A stretch of 64,000 bases of DNA from Ruminiclostridium hungatei (GCF_002051585.1 NZ_MZGX01000004.1:62001-126000); one strand, 5' to 3'. Numbered from the stretch's first letter, positions 54,166 to 63,156 are shown. The notes: generated by a model not told the origin, from the sequence alone. Made by a program: numbers and translations.

Positions 54166-55269
54166 TTATTTGTACCTGATATATCCCTCTATAAGAATGT
54201 CTTCCTCAAACCTGACAATACTCAATTCCCCCAGTCTGAGCGCATCCCGCATAAGTCCTATTCCATCACCTTCCACAGGAGTTTTTGCATCTCTTCCTCC
54301 AATAATTTTCGGTGCTATAAAAATCATAGCCTTGTCAACAATCCCTGCGGCCAGAGCTGCGGCGTTCAGCCCTCCTCCGCCTTCAAGCAGCACACTGTCA
54401 AGCTCCAGTCCGTACAATTGCTCCAGCAGCCCTTCAAGGTCCACATGTCCGTCCGGACCATCCAGCTTCAGAAGCCTTACACCTTTTTCCAGGAGCAGCT
54501 TCTCCTTTCCAGCCTCAATTGCAGATGTTGTTGCAAGAATGGTTCCTGCTGCAGCTTCATTATTGATTACACGGCTGTCTATGGGTATTTTGCCTTTACT
54601 GTCAACAATTATCCTTACAGGATCATTTCCCGTTTCTCCTCCCGGCCGCGCAGTCAAGGCGGGATCGTCGGCCAGTACTGTGTCAACGCCGACCATAATG
54701 GCGGATACCCTGTCACGCAGCAGGTGCACCTGCTGTCTTGAGCCCTCGCCTGATATCCATTTGGAGTCTCCGCCGGCAGTTGCTATTTTCCCGTCAAGTG
54801 TCATTGCGGCCTTTAAAATTACGAATGGTTGCTTTCGTGTCACATATTTTATAAATATTTCATTAAGCCTTCTGGCCTCACCCTCAAGAACGCCTGTCAC
54901 AGTTTCAATTCCTGCATTTTTCAGCATTTCCACACCCTTGCCGCAGACCTTGGGGTTGGGGTCCTCCATGGCTATTACAACCTTGCTGATACCGGCTTTT
55001 ATAACAGCCTCCGCACAGGGAGGCGTCCTCCCATAGTGTGAACACGGCTCCAGATTCACATAAAGCGTGCCCCCCTTGACGTCCTGCCTTGCATTTTTAA
55101 GAGCCGCCACCTCGGCATGTGCACCTCCCAATTTTTCATGACAGCCCTCAGCAATTATTTCCCCGTTTTTAACAATAAGGGCACCTACCAGAGGGTTGGG
55201 GTTGGTTCTGCCCCAACCGCCTGCTGCAAGCTCCAATGCTCTTTTCATATAATATTCATTCTTTTCCAT
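54166..55269 (-). CDS. ribD: Bifunctional riboflavin deaminase/reductase RibD
   Basis: Deaminates and then reduces the pyrimidine intermediate. The 367-residue protein has a zinc deaminase domain (about 1-145; HAEVAALKNA, NLEPCSHYGRTPPC) and a reductase domain (VILKAAMTLDGKIAT; LLEGGGGLNAA). First gene of the operon. The ATG at 55269 has GGAG seven bases upstream. A transcription terminator and an FMN riboswitch precede it. Confidence 0.97.
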   Translation of the reverse strand: MEKNEYYMKRALELAAGGWGRTNPNPLVGALIVKNGEIIAEGCHEKLGGAHAEVAALKNARQDVKGGTLYVNLEPCSHYGRTPPCAEAVIKAGISKVVIAMEDPNPKVCGKGVEMLKNAGIETVTGVLEGEARRLNEIFIKYVTRKQPFVILKAAMTLDGKIATAGGDSKWISGEGSRQQVHLLRDRVSAIMVGVDTVLADDPALTARPGGETGNDPVRIIVDSKGKIPIDSRVINNEAAAGTILATTSAIEAGKEKLLLEKGVRLLKLDGPDGHVDLEGLLEQLYGLELDSVLLEGGGGLNAAALAAGIVDKAMIFIAPKIIGGRDAKTPVEGDGIGLMRDALRLGELSIVRFEEDILIEGYIRYK

Positions 55270-55291
55270 AATCAATCTCCTGCGTATGCCC

Positions 55292-55336
55292 GTAATAAAA
55301 ACACAAAGTCCCTGGAAGTAAACCTACCCCAGGGAC
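55292..55336 (-). terminator. Terminator of the FMN riboswitch expression platform
   Basis: GTCCCTGG and CCAGGGAC form an eight-pair stem, followed on the minus strand by TTTGTGTTTTTATT. It lies between the FMN aptamer and ribD, so FMN binding would favour termination. Confidence 0.88.
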
Positions 55337-55355
55337 ATAAAAAATTAAAATAAAA

Positions 55356-55477
55356 CACACTATCTTCCATCCAGACTGTACTGTCGGCTCCGGAATCTGA
55401 CCGGATCTGCTTTCGCTCGCGGGCTCACAATTAATGCCTACCGCCGGTAAGGAATTTCACCTAACCCTGAAGTGTTC
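55356..55477 (-). ncRNA. FMN riboswitch (RFN element)
   Basis: On the minus strand the conserved RFN blocks occur in order: AGGGTTAGGTGAAATTCC, ACCGGCGGTA, AGCCCGCGAGCG, GATTCCGGAGCCGACAGT, then a closing stem with GGATGGAAGATAGTG. These define the FMN aptamer. The downstream terminator indicates transcriptional control of ribD-ribE-ribBA-ribH. Confidence 0.97.
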
Positions 55478-55508
55478 GTTATACACTGTTATCTATTCAA
55501 TTATTATG

Positions 55509-55537
55509 AATTTAGCATTTAATCAGCCAATAGTCAA
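55509..55537 (-). promoter_or_regulatory. Promoter of the riboflavin operon
   Basis: Minus strand TTGACT (55537-55532), 17-bp spacer, TAAATT (55514-55509). The predicted start is about 25 nt before the aptamer. Confidence 0.6.
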
Positions 55538-55589
55538 GGTATTTCAAAAAAATTTCCAGGACTTAACAAGTTCAAATCCAGCTTATCAA

Positions 55590-55621
55590 CATAACAAAAA
55601 ACTCAGTCTTTCGACTGAGTT
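55590..55621 (-). terminator. Terminator of the tRNA operon
   Basis: ACTCAGTC/GACTGAGT, eight perfect pairs with a four-base loop, then TTTTTTG on the minus strand, eleven bases after tRNA-Cys. Confidence 0.88.
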
Positions 55622-55631
55622 CTCATCTTGG

Positions 55632-55702
<71 letters not shown>

Positions 55703-55749
55703 ATGAATATTGAGACAGACCACATATGCAATCTGCCTCATTTGTTTGG

Positions 55750-55821
55750 AGCGGGTTAAGAGATTCGAACTCTCGACTTTCACCTTGGCAAGGTGACACT
55801 CTACCGCTGAGTTAAACCCGC
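55750..55821 (-). tRNA. tRNA-Gly (GCC)
   Basis: The 72-nt cloverleaf has acceptor stem GCGGGTT/AACCCGC, anticodon loop TTGCCAA (GCC) and T-loop TTCGAAT. The encoded 3' end reads T then CC, so CCA is not fully encoded. Confidence 0.95.
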
Positions 55822-55825
55822 ATCT

Positions 55826-55988
55826 TAAATTGTAAAAATCGTCGGATTACTTTGTCAGACTTCCTGTTCTGCGCTCCTCACTTATCACATAAGCTGCGGT
55901 GCTCGACACTCGTCTTCCTTGTACTCCTCGCTTTTTCCAATTTAAACATTATAAAACCATCGGATTACTTCGTTAGATTTTACAATTT
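55826..55988. repeat. Odd 160-bp spacer in the tRNA operon with inverted ends and direct repeats
   Basis: The spacer begins TAAATTGTAAAAATC and ends GATTTTACAATTTA, inverted copies differing by one extra A. Just inside each end is a direct repeat, TCGGATTACTTTGTCAGA (near 55844) and TCGGATTACTTCGTTAGA (near 55961), 16 of 18 matching. The middle is CTCG-rich (GCGGTGCTCGACACTCGTC). No tRNA or frame is seen in it. Confidence 0.55.
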
Positions 55989-55989
55989 A

Positions 55990-56065
55990 TGGTGCCCAGA
56001 GCCGGAATCGAACCAGCGACACGGGGATTTTCAGTCCCCTGCTCTACCGACTGAGCTATCTGGGC
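55990..56065 (-). tRNA. tRNA-Phe (GAA)
   Basis: The 76-nt cloverleaf has acceptor stem GCCCAGA/TCTGGGC, anticodon loop CTGAAAA (GAA), T-loop TTCGATT, discriminator A and encoded CCA. Confidence 0.96.
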
Positions 56066-56069
56066 AAAT

Positions 56070-56146
56070 TGGCGACCCGGAACGGGCTCGAACCGTCGAC
56101 CTCCAGCGTGACAGGCTGGCATTCTAACCAACTGAACTACCGGGCC
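56070..56146 (-). tRNA. tRNA-Asp (GTC)
   Basis: The 77-nt cloverleaf has anticodon loop CTGTCAC (GTC), T-loop TTCGAGC, discriminator G and encoded CCA. It is four bases upstream of tRNA-Phe. Confidence 0.96.
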
Positions 56147-56170
56147 AATTTGTGTCTACACGGAAATAAG

Positions 56171-56246
56171 TGGTGGGAACTATAGGGCTCGAACCTATGA
56201 CCCTCTGCTTGTAAGGCAGATGCTCTCCCAGCTGAGCTAAGCTCCC
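56171..56246 (-). tRNA. tRNA-Val (TAC)
   Basis: The 76-nt cloverleaf has acceptor stem starting GGGAGC, anticodon loop CTTACAA (TAC), T-loop TTCGAGC, discriminator A and encoded CCA. First gene of the tRNA operon. Confidence 0.96.
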
Positions 56247-56274
56247 AAGGTTATTTCCGTGAGCGACAATTGAT

Positions 56275-56303
56275 AGTATACAAAACTTATTGTATAAAGT
56301 CAA
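56275..56303 (-). promoter_or_regulatory. Promoter of the tRNA operon
   Basis: Minus strand TTGACT (56303-56298), 17-bp spacer, TATACT (56280-56275), about 30 bp before tRNA-Val. Confidence 0.8.
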
Positions 56304-56398
56304 TAATATTTTTTCTTTTTTTTCAAAATTATTTTTAGCAGGCGTTAATATACTCGGAAATGCTCTAAAAATCGCTGTATTATTAACTTTTTGCACCT

Positions 56399-57274
56399 TT
56401 ATGCGTTTTCTTTTATGAGATTCTGGATATCCTCATGTCCGAAATTATATTTCTCATTGCAAAAGTGACATTGAAGTTCCGCACCTTTTCCATCCTCAAG
56501 AATTTCCAGCAAATCTTCCTTTCCTATACTTATGAGATTTCTCTCCATCCTTTCACGGGAACAGTTGCAGGTAAAGCTTGTGGGAACCTTCTCTATAATT
56601 TTCGGGTTCATATCTTCCAAAAGCATTTCCAGAACCTGTTCAGGTGTAGTCCCTTCAGCCAGCAGCTTTGATATGGAGGGAAAGCCTATAAGCCTCTTTT
56701 CAAGCCTTTCAACTGTCTCTTCCTCTGCACCCGGCATCAACTGAATAATAAAGCCGCCTGCACCGGTAACACCTTCCCTGTCCACAAGCACGCCCAATGC
56801 CACAGTTGAGGGAATCTGTTCTGAAGTTGCAAAATAGTAGGTAAGGTCATCTGCTATCTCTCCCGAAACCAGCTCTGCAAATCCGATGTAGGGTTCCTTA
56901 AGACCCATATCCTTTATTACGTTGATGTAGCCGAAGCCGACAGCCGTCCTGATGTCCAGCTTTCCACGCTCATTTAGCGGCAGGTCTACATTGGGATTAT
57001 GGACATATCCTCTTACATTGGCCTGGAAATCAGATACCACCACAATACCCCCCAGTGGTCCGTCACCTTTGATCTGGATGGTCAGCTTATCCTTTTCATT
57101 TTTCAGCATGCGGGCCATCATACCCACAGCAGTCAGTGTCCTGCCCAGTGCCGCCGCAGCTATGGGTGACAGGTCGTGTATATTGGAAGCCTTATTTACA
57201 AGCCCGGTAGTAACTGCTGCAAATGCTCTGACCGTTCCTTCCGCGGCCGTTGCACGTATAATATAGTCCTTCAT
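56399..57274 (-). CDS. hslO: Hsp33 redox-regulated chaperone
   Basis: A holdase switched on by oxidation and unfolding. The 291-residue protein has the N-terminal Hsp33 domain (TAAEGTVRAFAAVTT; GPLGGIVVVSD) and the C-terminal zinc switch with CNC and, 32 residues later, CHFC. The ATG at 57274 has GGAGG five bases before it. It is a single gene between the cold-shock gene and the tRNA operon. Confidence 0.95.
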   Translation of the reverse strand: MKDYIIRATAAEGTVRAFAAVTTGLVNKASNIHDLSPIAAAALGRTLTAVGMMARMLKNEKDKLTIQIKGDGPLGGIVVVSDFQANVRGYVHNPNVDLPLNERGKLDIRTAVGFGYINVIKDMGLKEPYIGFAELVSGEIADDLTYYFATSEQIPSTVALGVLVDREGVTGAGGFIIQLMPGAEEETVERLEKRLIGFPSISKLLAEGTTPEQVLEMLLEDMNPKIIEKVPTSFTCNCSRERMERNLISIGKEDLLEILEDGKGAELQCHFCNEKYNFGHEDIQNLIKENA

Positions 57275-57311
57275 GGTTTCCTCCAATTTCCCATAAACGG
57301 TTTATCCTTGA

Positions 57312-57349
57312 ATATTGAAAACCCCGATATATTAAAAATATATCGGGGT
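57312..57349 (-). terminator. Terminator of the cold-shock gene
   Basis: ACCCCGATATA and TATATCGGGGT form a perfect stem (57321-57349) followed on the minus strand by TTTTCAATATT, 38 bp past the stop. Confidence 0.85.
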
Positions 57350-57386
57350 GGTAATGGCTACTTGAGTATATATTTAAAAGCAAATA

Positions 57387-57587
57387 TTATGCCCTTTGAA
57401 CGTTTGCAGCCTGAGGACCCTTAGCTCCTTCAACAACTTCAAATACAACTTCTGAGCCTTCCTCAAGTGTCTTGTATCCATCCATAGTGATTGCTGAAAA
57501 ATGAACAAATACGTCATTTCCGCCATCTCTCTCGATGAAACCAAAACCTTTTTCTGCATTAAACCATTTAACTCTTCCCTTTTCCAT
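57387..57587 (-). CDS. Cold-shock domain protein (CspA family)
   Basis: A 66-residue single cold-shock domain that binds single-stranded nucleic acids and melts mRNA structure. RNP1 KGFGFIER and RNP2 VFVHFSAI are intact. GGAGG lies eight bases before the ATG. It is monocistronic with its own terminator. Confidence 0.96.
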   Translation of the reverse strand: MEKGRVKWFNAEKGFGFIERDGGNDVFVHFSAITMDGYKTLEEGSEVVFEVVEGAKGPQAANVQRA

Positions 57588-57787
57588 TGATTAATTCCTC
57601 CTGAATATAACTAAACTGTTCTACGACCTAAGTCGCTGATTTATAACAACATATAGAAGTTTAACATATATAGTTTAACCTGTCAAATCATATTTAATCA
57701 ACCAATTGCTAAACCATGTTTATTCCTTGTTGTCAGTGTAAAATTATTTTGCCACATAGGATTACAATTATTCCTATAAGCAAGCAA

Positions 57788-58537
57788 TTATTTGCCCTTT
57801 TTACAAATATAAAAATTCCGCGGGCTTTCATTACGGGGCTTTTTAAAGGTAAGGCCCTCATACACGGAAACAAGCTCCAGGCCCGCTTCTCCAATATATC
57901 CCAGCAGCTCCTCATGGGTATATGCCCGTTCAAAGTGGGTCTCCTCAAACCTTCTGAAAAGCTGTCCCTCCCTTACGAAAAAAGTCAGGTCAAATCTCGC
58001 TTTTCCAGACTTCGGGTTATACTCGTTCTCCCATATATAGGTTATATCTTCTCCGATTTCGTAAAAAAAATTATCAGACAAAATATTTTCAAATTTATAT
58101 TTGGTATTAACATCAAATATAAACAACCCATTGGGATTCAGATAGTTATGTACAAGCTTCAGCATCCTCTGCACCTGTACAGACCTTGTCAGATAGTTAA
58201 AGCTGTCCAGCAGGCATACAATGACATCTACCGTACCGTACAATTCAAAGTTGCTCATATCCTGATTCAGGAAAAGTATATCCGCACCTTCTTCCGCCGC
58301 CTTTTTAGAAGCACGGTCCAGCATGTCGCCAGACAGGTCAAGGCATATCATTTCATAGCCCCTTTTTGCCATTTCTATTCCAAAGCTGCCTGTTCCGCAG
58401 CCCAGTTCCAAAACCATCGTCCCACTGATTTTATTTTTTTTTATCAGTTTTTCCACATAGTCAGTCCACTTGTGATATTCAATATCAAGTGTAAGCTTGT
58501 CGTATATATATGCAAAGTTATTGTAAATAGGAACCAC
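57788..58537 (-). CDS. Class I SAM-dependent methyltransferase
   Basis: A ~249-residue Rossmann methyltransferase. Motif I VLELGCGTGSFGIEMAKRGY and the acidic loop (CLDLSGDML) bind S-adenosylmethionine, followed by VDVIVCLLDSFNYL. The substrate is unknown. The start is uncertain. The GTG at 58537 has only AAGGA directly in front, while the ATT three codons later would have AAGGAG at a normal eight bases and begin at the conserved YNNFAYIYDKL. Confidence 0.85.
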   Translation of the reverse strand: MVPIYNNFAYIYDKLTLDIEYHKWTDYVEKLIKKNKISGTMVLELGCGTGSFGIEMAKRGYEMICLDLSGDMLDRASKKAAEEGADILFLNQDMSNFELYGTVDVIVCLLDSFNYLTRSVQVQRMLKLVHNYLNPNGLFIFDVNTKYKFENILSDNFFYEIGEDITYIWENEYNPKSGKARFDLTFFVREGQLFRRFEETHFERAYTHEELLGYIGEAGLELVSVYEGLTFKKPRNESPRNFYICKKGK

Positions 58538-58660
58538 TCCTTAAAGTTGTAATATCAGTATGTATTTTATCACATAATTCACATGCTATGGCAGGCCGCT
58601 CTTATTTTATTTCCGGTATTGCTCGGACCCTTCAATAAAAAGTTATATATTCCATGCGCT

Positions 58661-58691
58661 AAAAAAGCCAGCAAATCATATCTGCTGACTT
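58661..58691 (-). terminator. Terminator of the spore-protein gene
   Basis: GTCAGCA and TGCTGGC pair around the stop codon, followed by TTTTTT on the minus strand. The stem begins within the last codons. Confidence 0.75.
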
Positions 58692-58843
58692 TCCTGTAGC
58701 TGTGTCTTTTTTCTCTTGTTCACAAGTCCGCCTATTCTCCCGGTCTCCTTGGGACTCAGGCTTTTCCACCCATACTTCATAACCTTTTCAATCAGGCCCA
58801 GCTCCTGAGCAATCTCATATTTCAATTTTTCATTTTCATCCAC
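58676..58843 (-). CDS. Small acid-soluble spore protein, minor alpha/beta type
   Basis: A 55-residue protein that coats spore DNA. LKYEIAQELGLIEKV contains the EIAxE-like site cut by the germination protease GPR, and SPKETGRIGGLVNKR matches the second conserved DNA-binding block (usually S-RE-G-IGG). It is shorter than major SASPs (60-70 residues), hence a minor type. The GTG start has AGGAGGTG eight bases upstream, and a terminator overlaps the stop. Expression in the forespore from a sigma-G promoter is expected; I did not pin down the promoter. Confidence 0.88.
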   Translation of the reverse strand: MDENEKLKYEIAQELGLIEKVMKYGWKSLSPKETGRIGGLVNKRKKTQLQESQQI

Positions 58844-58944
58844 CGCTAAACACCTCCTACAGGTATTATGCGGATTTTCCAGCCTTTTTATACCTCCGGC
58901 ACCATATATTTAACAAATCACCATTATACGGTAAAATTTATTGG

Positions 58945-60177
58945 CTATTTGCCCTGTAATATCTGTATGGCTTTTTGAAGCTGTAAATCATCCTCTCTTG
59001 GAATTGCAGACACAGGGGTGTCTTTGTATTTGTCCGGCAGATTTATCTCAATATCGGGCTTGATGCCCTGCCCATGGATACATACTCCGGAGGGTGTAAA
59101 ATATCTCGCTATTGTAACTTTTATTCCGGTGCCGTCGTCAAAGCTGTAGGTTGATTGCACCAAACCTTTTCCGAAGGTTTTAGTGCCTATTAATATGCCT
59201 TTTTTAAAATCCTTGACAGCACCTGCAAGTATCTCTGACGCACTGGCGCTATTTCCGTTGGTCAATACTGCAACAGGAAGATTCAGTTCAGTGGCATCGG
59301 ATTTCTGGTATGTTTTTTTGCCCTGTCTGTCTTCTGTGTAAACTATCGTTCCTTTGGGAAGGAGCCTGTCAGCCAGTGAAACAACTTCATTGTACAGCCC
59401 CCCGGGGTTATCCCTCACATCAATTATTATGGCTGCAGCTCCCTGGGCCACCAGTGCGTTAAGCTGGCTTATAAAGTTCTTGCTGATATTCTCATCAAAC
59501 ATTTTAATTTTAATATATCCGATTTTGTTTTCCAGCATCTCACTGCGGATATTCAGCTTTGCCTTTATTTTCTTTCTTACCACTCTCACATCGAAGGTAC
59601 TGTTCTCTGATTGTCTGAGTATGGTAAGCACAGTCTCCGTATTTTCCTGTCCCTTTATCATGTTTGCCACCAGAGTTTCATCTCTGATACCTGTGATATC
59701 CTTCCCGTCTATCTTCAGGATTTTGTCTCCCTGCTTTATGCCCGCCGCCTTTGCCGGCGAATCATCAAAAGGTTCCAGAACCGTTATTATTCCGTTTTTA
59801 TCAAGTATTATGGGAAGGCCTACGCCAACATACTCATCCTCGGTATTCCTCTGCATATTGGTAAAGGCCTTCATCTGGTCCTTATTATAGTAAACGGTAT
59901 AGGGGTCCTTAAGAGAGTCAGCCATACCTGCAATTGCACCCTCCAGCAGCTTGTCGGTATCTATCTTTTCATAAAAGGATTTCTGGAGAATACTTCTGGC
60001 TTCATTAAACTTCTGTACCGAGGTCCTGGAAACATTGCTCTTTTCAAATAAAAGCGAATACTTTCCGTTAACGTAGGTCCATGCCATGAAAAATACAACT
60101 GATATGCTAAAACAAATGATTGCTGTCATTGCTATTACTGCTGTGAGTTGTCTGGAATCCTTTCTGTCGCCTGTCAA
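58945..60177 (-). CDS. ctpA: S41-family C-terminal processing peptidase
   Basis: A 410-residue membrane-anchored serine peptidase. The N-terminal helix (about 13-35) precedes a PDZ domain (GVGLPIILDKNGIITVLEPF) and the protease core. The catalytic serine is in GNSASASEILAGA and the catalytic lysine in GTKTFGKGLVQ, the Ser/Lys dyad of the family. The start is a TTG with AGGGGTG seven bases before it. It lies downstream of the M23 peptidase gene and ftsEX, a common clostridial order that suggests a role in cell-wall remodelling. Confidence 0.92.
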   Translation of the reverse strand: MTGDRKDSRQLTAVIAMTAIICFSISVVFFMAWTYVNGKYSLLFEKSNVSRTSVQKFNEARSILQKSFYEKIDTDKLLEGAIAGMADSLKDPYTVYYNKDQMKAFTNMQRNTEDEYVGVGLPIILDKNGIITVLEPFDDSPAKAAGIKQGDKILKIDGKDITGIRDETLVANMIKGQENTETVLTILRQSENSTFDVRVVRKKIKAKLNIRSEMLENKIGYIKIKMFDENISKNFISQLNALVAQGAAAIIIDVRDNPGGLYNEVVSLADRLLPKGTIVYTEDRQGKKTYQKSDATELNLPVAVLTNGNSASASEILAGAVKDFKKGILIGTKTFGKGLVQSTYSFDDGTGIKVTIARYFTPSGVCIHGQGIKPDIEINLPDKYKDTPVSAIPREDDLQLQKAIQILQGK

Positions 60178-60279
60178 ATCGATACACCCCTAATCTTCTT
60201 TAAAATTGAATCAAACCATTTCCGGCAATTCTTATACAGCATATATTGCTGACTATATATATTGATATGCTTTAAAACA

Positions 60280-60316
60280 TAATATTAAACCCGCATTTTT
60301 ACATGCGGGTTTTTAG
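60280..60316 (-). terminator. Terminator between the M23 peptidase gene and ctpA
   Basis: AAACCCGCAT and ATGCGGGTTT form a perfect ten-pair stem with a six-base loop, then an AT-rich tail on the minus strand, about 30 bp past the peptidase stop. Confidence 0.8.
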
Positions 60317-60343
60317 CTTGTTTATTATGACAAATATTATTGC

Positions 60344-61471
60344 TTACACATAATCTTTAGGATTGACCGTGGAGCCGTTCTTTCTGACCTCAAAGTGCAA
60401 ATGCGGGCCTGTGGATAAACCGGTGCTTCCAACCTTGCCTATTGTCTGACCCCTTTCCACCTTTTCTCCAACCGAAACCAGTATTTTGCTCTGATGGGCA
60501 TACAGGGTTGCAAGCCCTCCGCCATGGTCAACTATAACGCAGTTTCCATAGCCTCCGTTCCAACCGGCCATTATTACCTTTCCTGAATTTGCGGCAATTA
60601 TTGATGCGCCGGCCGGAGCATCGATATCAATACCCGTATGCATTTTTTTAACCTTATATATAGGGTGAATTCTCATTCCATAGGGGGATGACACTCTGGT
60701 ATAACCGGGCGTGGGCCACTTCATAACACCGCCGGCATACTTGGCCTTGCTGTCCATAAGCTGGGCAAGCTGCTTTTCCAACTGCTTGGACAGGGCAATC
60801 AGTTCATCCTCTCTCTTCTCAGCCAGCTTCAATTGTTTTTTCGAAGCCTCTATCTCAGATTCGGCATTTGACCTGGAGGTTTTCAGTTCAGAAACCTTCA
60901 CATTCAACTTTTTCAGCTCGGTCTCTTTCTTTTCAAGCTCAAGATATTTATTTTGCTTCTGCAGCTCGGTATTTTCCTTGCTGAGTGCTATTTCCTGTAT
61001 CAATTTTTCATCGCTTTTTTTAACTACCGACAATAACTGCATTTTTGAAAAAAATTCGCCAAAGCTTTTTGATTCAACAAACAATTCCAGAGAAGACTGA
61101 TTCATATTCTGATACATTACCCTCATCCTTGTTTTAAAAAGCTCGGTCTTCTTCTCATAATTGGTCTGTATCTCGTCTATTTCCTTGCTTATATTTTCAA
61201 TATCCGTCTGAACGGAAGATACCTCTTTACTCTTTTGATTTGCATTTTGCTGAGTCTTCTGTGCCTGTGATTCATAAAACTCTTTTTCCTGAGTACTTTG
61301 CTTTATCTGCTTTGACGCCGCATCCTTCTGCCCTGCAATCTTTTTAATCTCACTGTTTACACTCTGTTGCTGCTGCTTTGTCTTATCAATTGTGGATGCT
61401 GCGCTGGCAGGCATAATAACGCATGAAAATATGTAAATAGCAACCAAGGCTATCATAGATAGTCTCTTCAT
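60344..61471 (-). CDS. Murein hydrolase activator/M23 peptidase, EnvC-like
   Basis: A 375-residue secreted protein. A signal peptide (MKRLSMIALVAIYIF...SAAS) precedes a long coiled coil (about 27-245) and a C-terminal LytM/M23 domain with HTGIDIDAPAG and HLHFEV zinc motifs, so it may be an active endopeptidase. Its position directly after ftsEX matches PcsB/EnvC-like proteins, whose coiled coil is moved by FtsEX to release peptidoglycan hydrolysis at division. GGGGGGA lies four bases before the ATG at 61471. Confidence 0.9.
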   Translation of the reverse strand: MKRLSMIALVAIYIFSCVIMPASAASTIDKTKQQQQSVNSEIKKIAGQKDAASKQIKQSTQEKEFYESQAQKTQQNANQKSKEVSSVQTDIENISKEIDEIQTNYEKKTELFKTRMRVMYQNMNQSSLELFVESKSFGEFFSKMQLLSVVKKSDEKLIQEIALSKENTELQKQNKYLELEKKETELKKLNVKVSELKTSRSNAESEIEASKKQLKLAEKREDELIALSKQLEKQLAQLMDSKAKYAGGVMKWPTPGYTRVSSPYGMRIHPIYKVKKMHTGIDIDAPAGASIIAANSGKVIMAGWNGGYGNCVIVDHGGGLATLYAHQSKILVSVGEKVERGQTIGKVGSTGLSTGPHLHFEVRKNGSTVNPKDYV

Positions 61472-61574
61472 TTTATCCCCCCACATTTATCATATGTTTT
61501 TATTGTCTTTATATTTATAAAAACAACCCTCTTTAACCATTATACAACAATAATTTTAAAAATCAAAGTAATTC

Positions 61575-62480
61575 CTAAACATGTAAATGCTTACGTATGG
61601 ACATTATGCTGCCTGAAGCACCTATTACCGCACTTATTCCCAGATATATGAGCACAAGAGTGCCCCACTCGCTTCCAAACTGAACCATTTCCAGTCCTCC
61701 TGAAAACTCCTCCGCCAATCTGGGCTGTGCAAAGCTATATATGTACGCAACCAGCACAAAAGCAATCGTCGCTCCAAGCAAACCTATAAGTATTCCTTCA
61801 AAAACAAACGGCCATCTTATAAACCAGTCTGTGGCCCCTATGTATTTCATTATGTTTATTTCTTTTCGTCTTGCAAATACAGTCAGCTTGATAGTGTTTG
61901 CAATAATGAACAGGGATATCACCAGCAGCAGGCCTATTAAAACAAAACTTACAATTTTAACCCAGTTGGATACTTTCAGTATCATATCGATTGTCTGCTG
62001 AGAGTATTTCACATTATCTACACCCGCAAGAGCCTCAAGTGTCTTTGCAACCTTGTTGCTGTTCTGAGGGTCCTTGACCTTTACTGTGAATGAAACAAAC
62101 ATCATGCTCTCGTCGTAACCTTCCAGTATGTTTGCCCCACCCAGATCCTTTTTTTCATCCTCCAGATACTCTTTCAACTGGTCAAAGGCTTCTTTCTTGC
62201 TTATTTCCTTATAGCTCTCTATATCTTCATTGTTGGCAATCTCTGTCTTAACAGCTTCAACCTGTTCATCCGTCAGCTCAGGGAGGCAGTAAACCTGCAT
62301 TTGAGGCTTATCATACAATAAATCCAGATTATGATTCAAATTTATCAGAATCAGATAAAATACTCCGAACAGTATCAATGCCGCACTGATAATACTAATC
62401 GATGCCAGGGACATCAATCTGTTTCTATATGCATTTACAAAACTTTCCTTAAGAATATATCTTAAACTCCGTATCTTCAT
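61575..62480 (-). CDS. ftsX: Cell division protein FtsX
   Basis: The membrane half of the FtsEX ABC complex. The 301-residue protein has a helix at about 20-45, a ~110-residue extracellular loop that should engage the coiled-coil peptidase, and three C-terminal helices. SLRYILKESFVNAYRNRLMS and ARRKEINIMKYIGATDWFI are FtsX signatures. It overlaps ftsE by 32 bases, so translation is coupled. Confidence 0.95.
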   Translation of the reverse strand: MKIRSLRYILKESFVNAYRNRLMSLASISIISAALILFGVFYLILINLNHNLDLLYDKPQMQVYCLPELTDEQVEAVKTEIANNEDIESYKEISKKEAFDQLKEYLEDEKKDLGGANILEGYDESMMFVSFTVKVKDPQNSNKVAKTLEALAGVDNVKYSQQTIDMILKVSNWVKIVSFVLIGLLLVISLFIIANTIKLTVFARRKEINIMKYIGATDWFIRWPFVFEGILIGLLGATIAFVLVAYIYSFAQPRLAEEFSGGLEMVQFGSEWGTLVLIYLGISAVIGASGSIMSIRKHLHV

Positions 62481-63156
62481 CCCCGTACAGCCCTTTCTGT
62501 TGATCCCTCATTATCCTTCCCTTGTCGATGGCGATAACTCTCTTTTTCATAGCATCAACTATACTTTTTTCATGTGTGGCGACAATTACAGTAGTACCTC
62601 TCTGATTGACCTCTGAAAGGAGTTTTACAATTTCCCATGAGTTCTCGGGGTCCAGATTTCCTGTAGGCTCGTCTGCAATCAGCAAAGCAGGATTGTTTAC
62701 CAGCGATCTGGCTATTGCAACACGCTGCTGCTCACCGCCTGACAACTGATGAGGATAGGCGTTTGCCTTACGGCTTAAGCCCACAAGGGCAAGTGACATG
62801 GGCACCTGCCTCCGGATCTCTCTGGGAAGACATTCTGTTATTTCCATAGCAAAAGCCACATTTTCATAAACAGTTTTGTTGGGCAGGAGTCTGAAATCCT
62901 GGAAAACCATACCCATTCCACGGCGCAGGTATGGAACCTGCTTGGGCTGCAATGACGACAAACGGTACCCGTTAACTATGACTTCCCCTTCAGTGGCGGT
63001 TTCTTCCTTCATCAAAAGTTTTAAAAGTGTTGACTTCCCTGAACCGCTTGTCCCAACTATAAATGCAAAGTCACCCTTATTGATTTTAAGGTTTATACCC
63101 TTTAAGGCAACAGTACCGTTGGGATACTTTTTCATCACATCTATAAATTCAACCAA
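62449..63156 (-). CDS. ftsE: Cell division ATP-binding protein FtsE
   Basis: The ATPase of FtsEX. The 235-residue protein has Walker A GTSGSGKST, signature LSGGEQQRVAIARSL and Walker B LLIADEPTGNLD. The C-terminal ~15 residues extend past the usual end and overlap ftsX. The start is a TTG with AGGGG about eight bases upstream. It follows the CdaR-type gene by 18 bp. Confidence 0.96.
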   Translation of the reverse strand: MVEFIDVMKKYPNGTVALKGINLKINKGDFAFIVGTSGSGKSTLLKLLMKEETATEGEVIVNGYRLSSLQPKQVPYLRRGMGMVFQDFRLLPNKTVYENVAFAMEITECLPREIRRQVPMSLALVGLSRKANAYPHQLSGGEQQRVAIARSLVNNPALLIADEPTGNLDPENSWEIVKLLSEVNQRGTTVIVATHEKSIVDAMKKRVIAIDKGRIMRDQQKGLYGDEDTEFKIYS

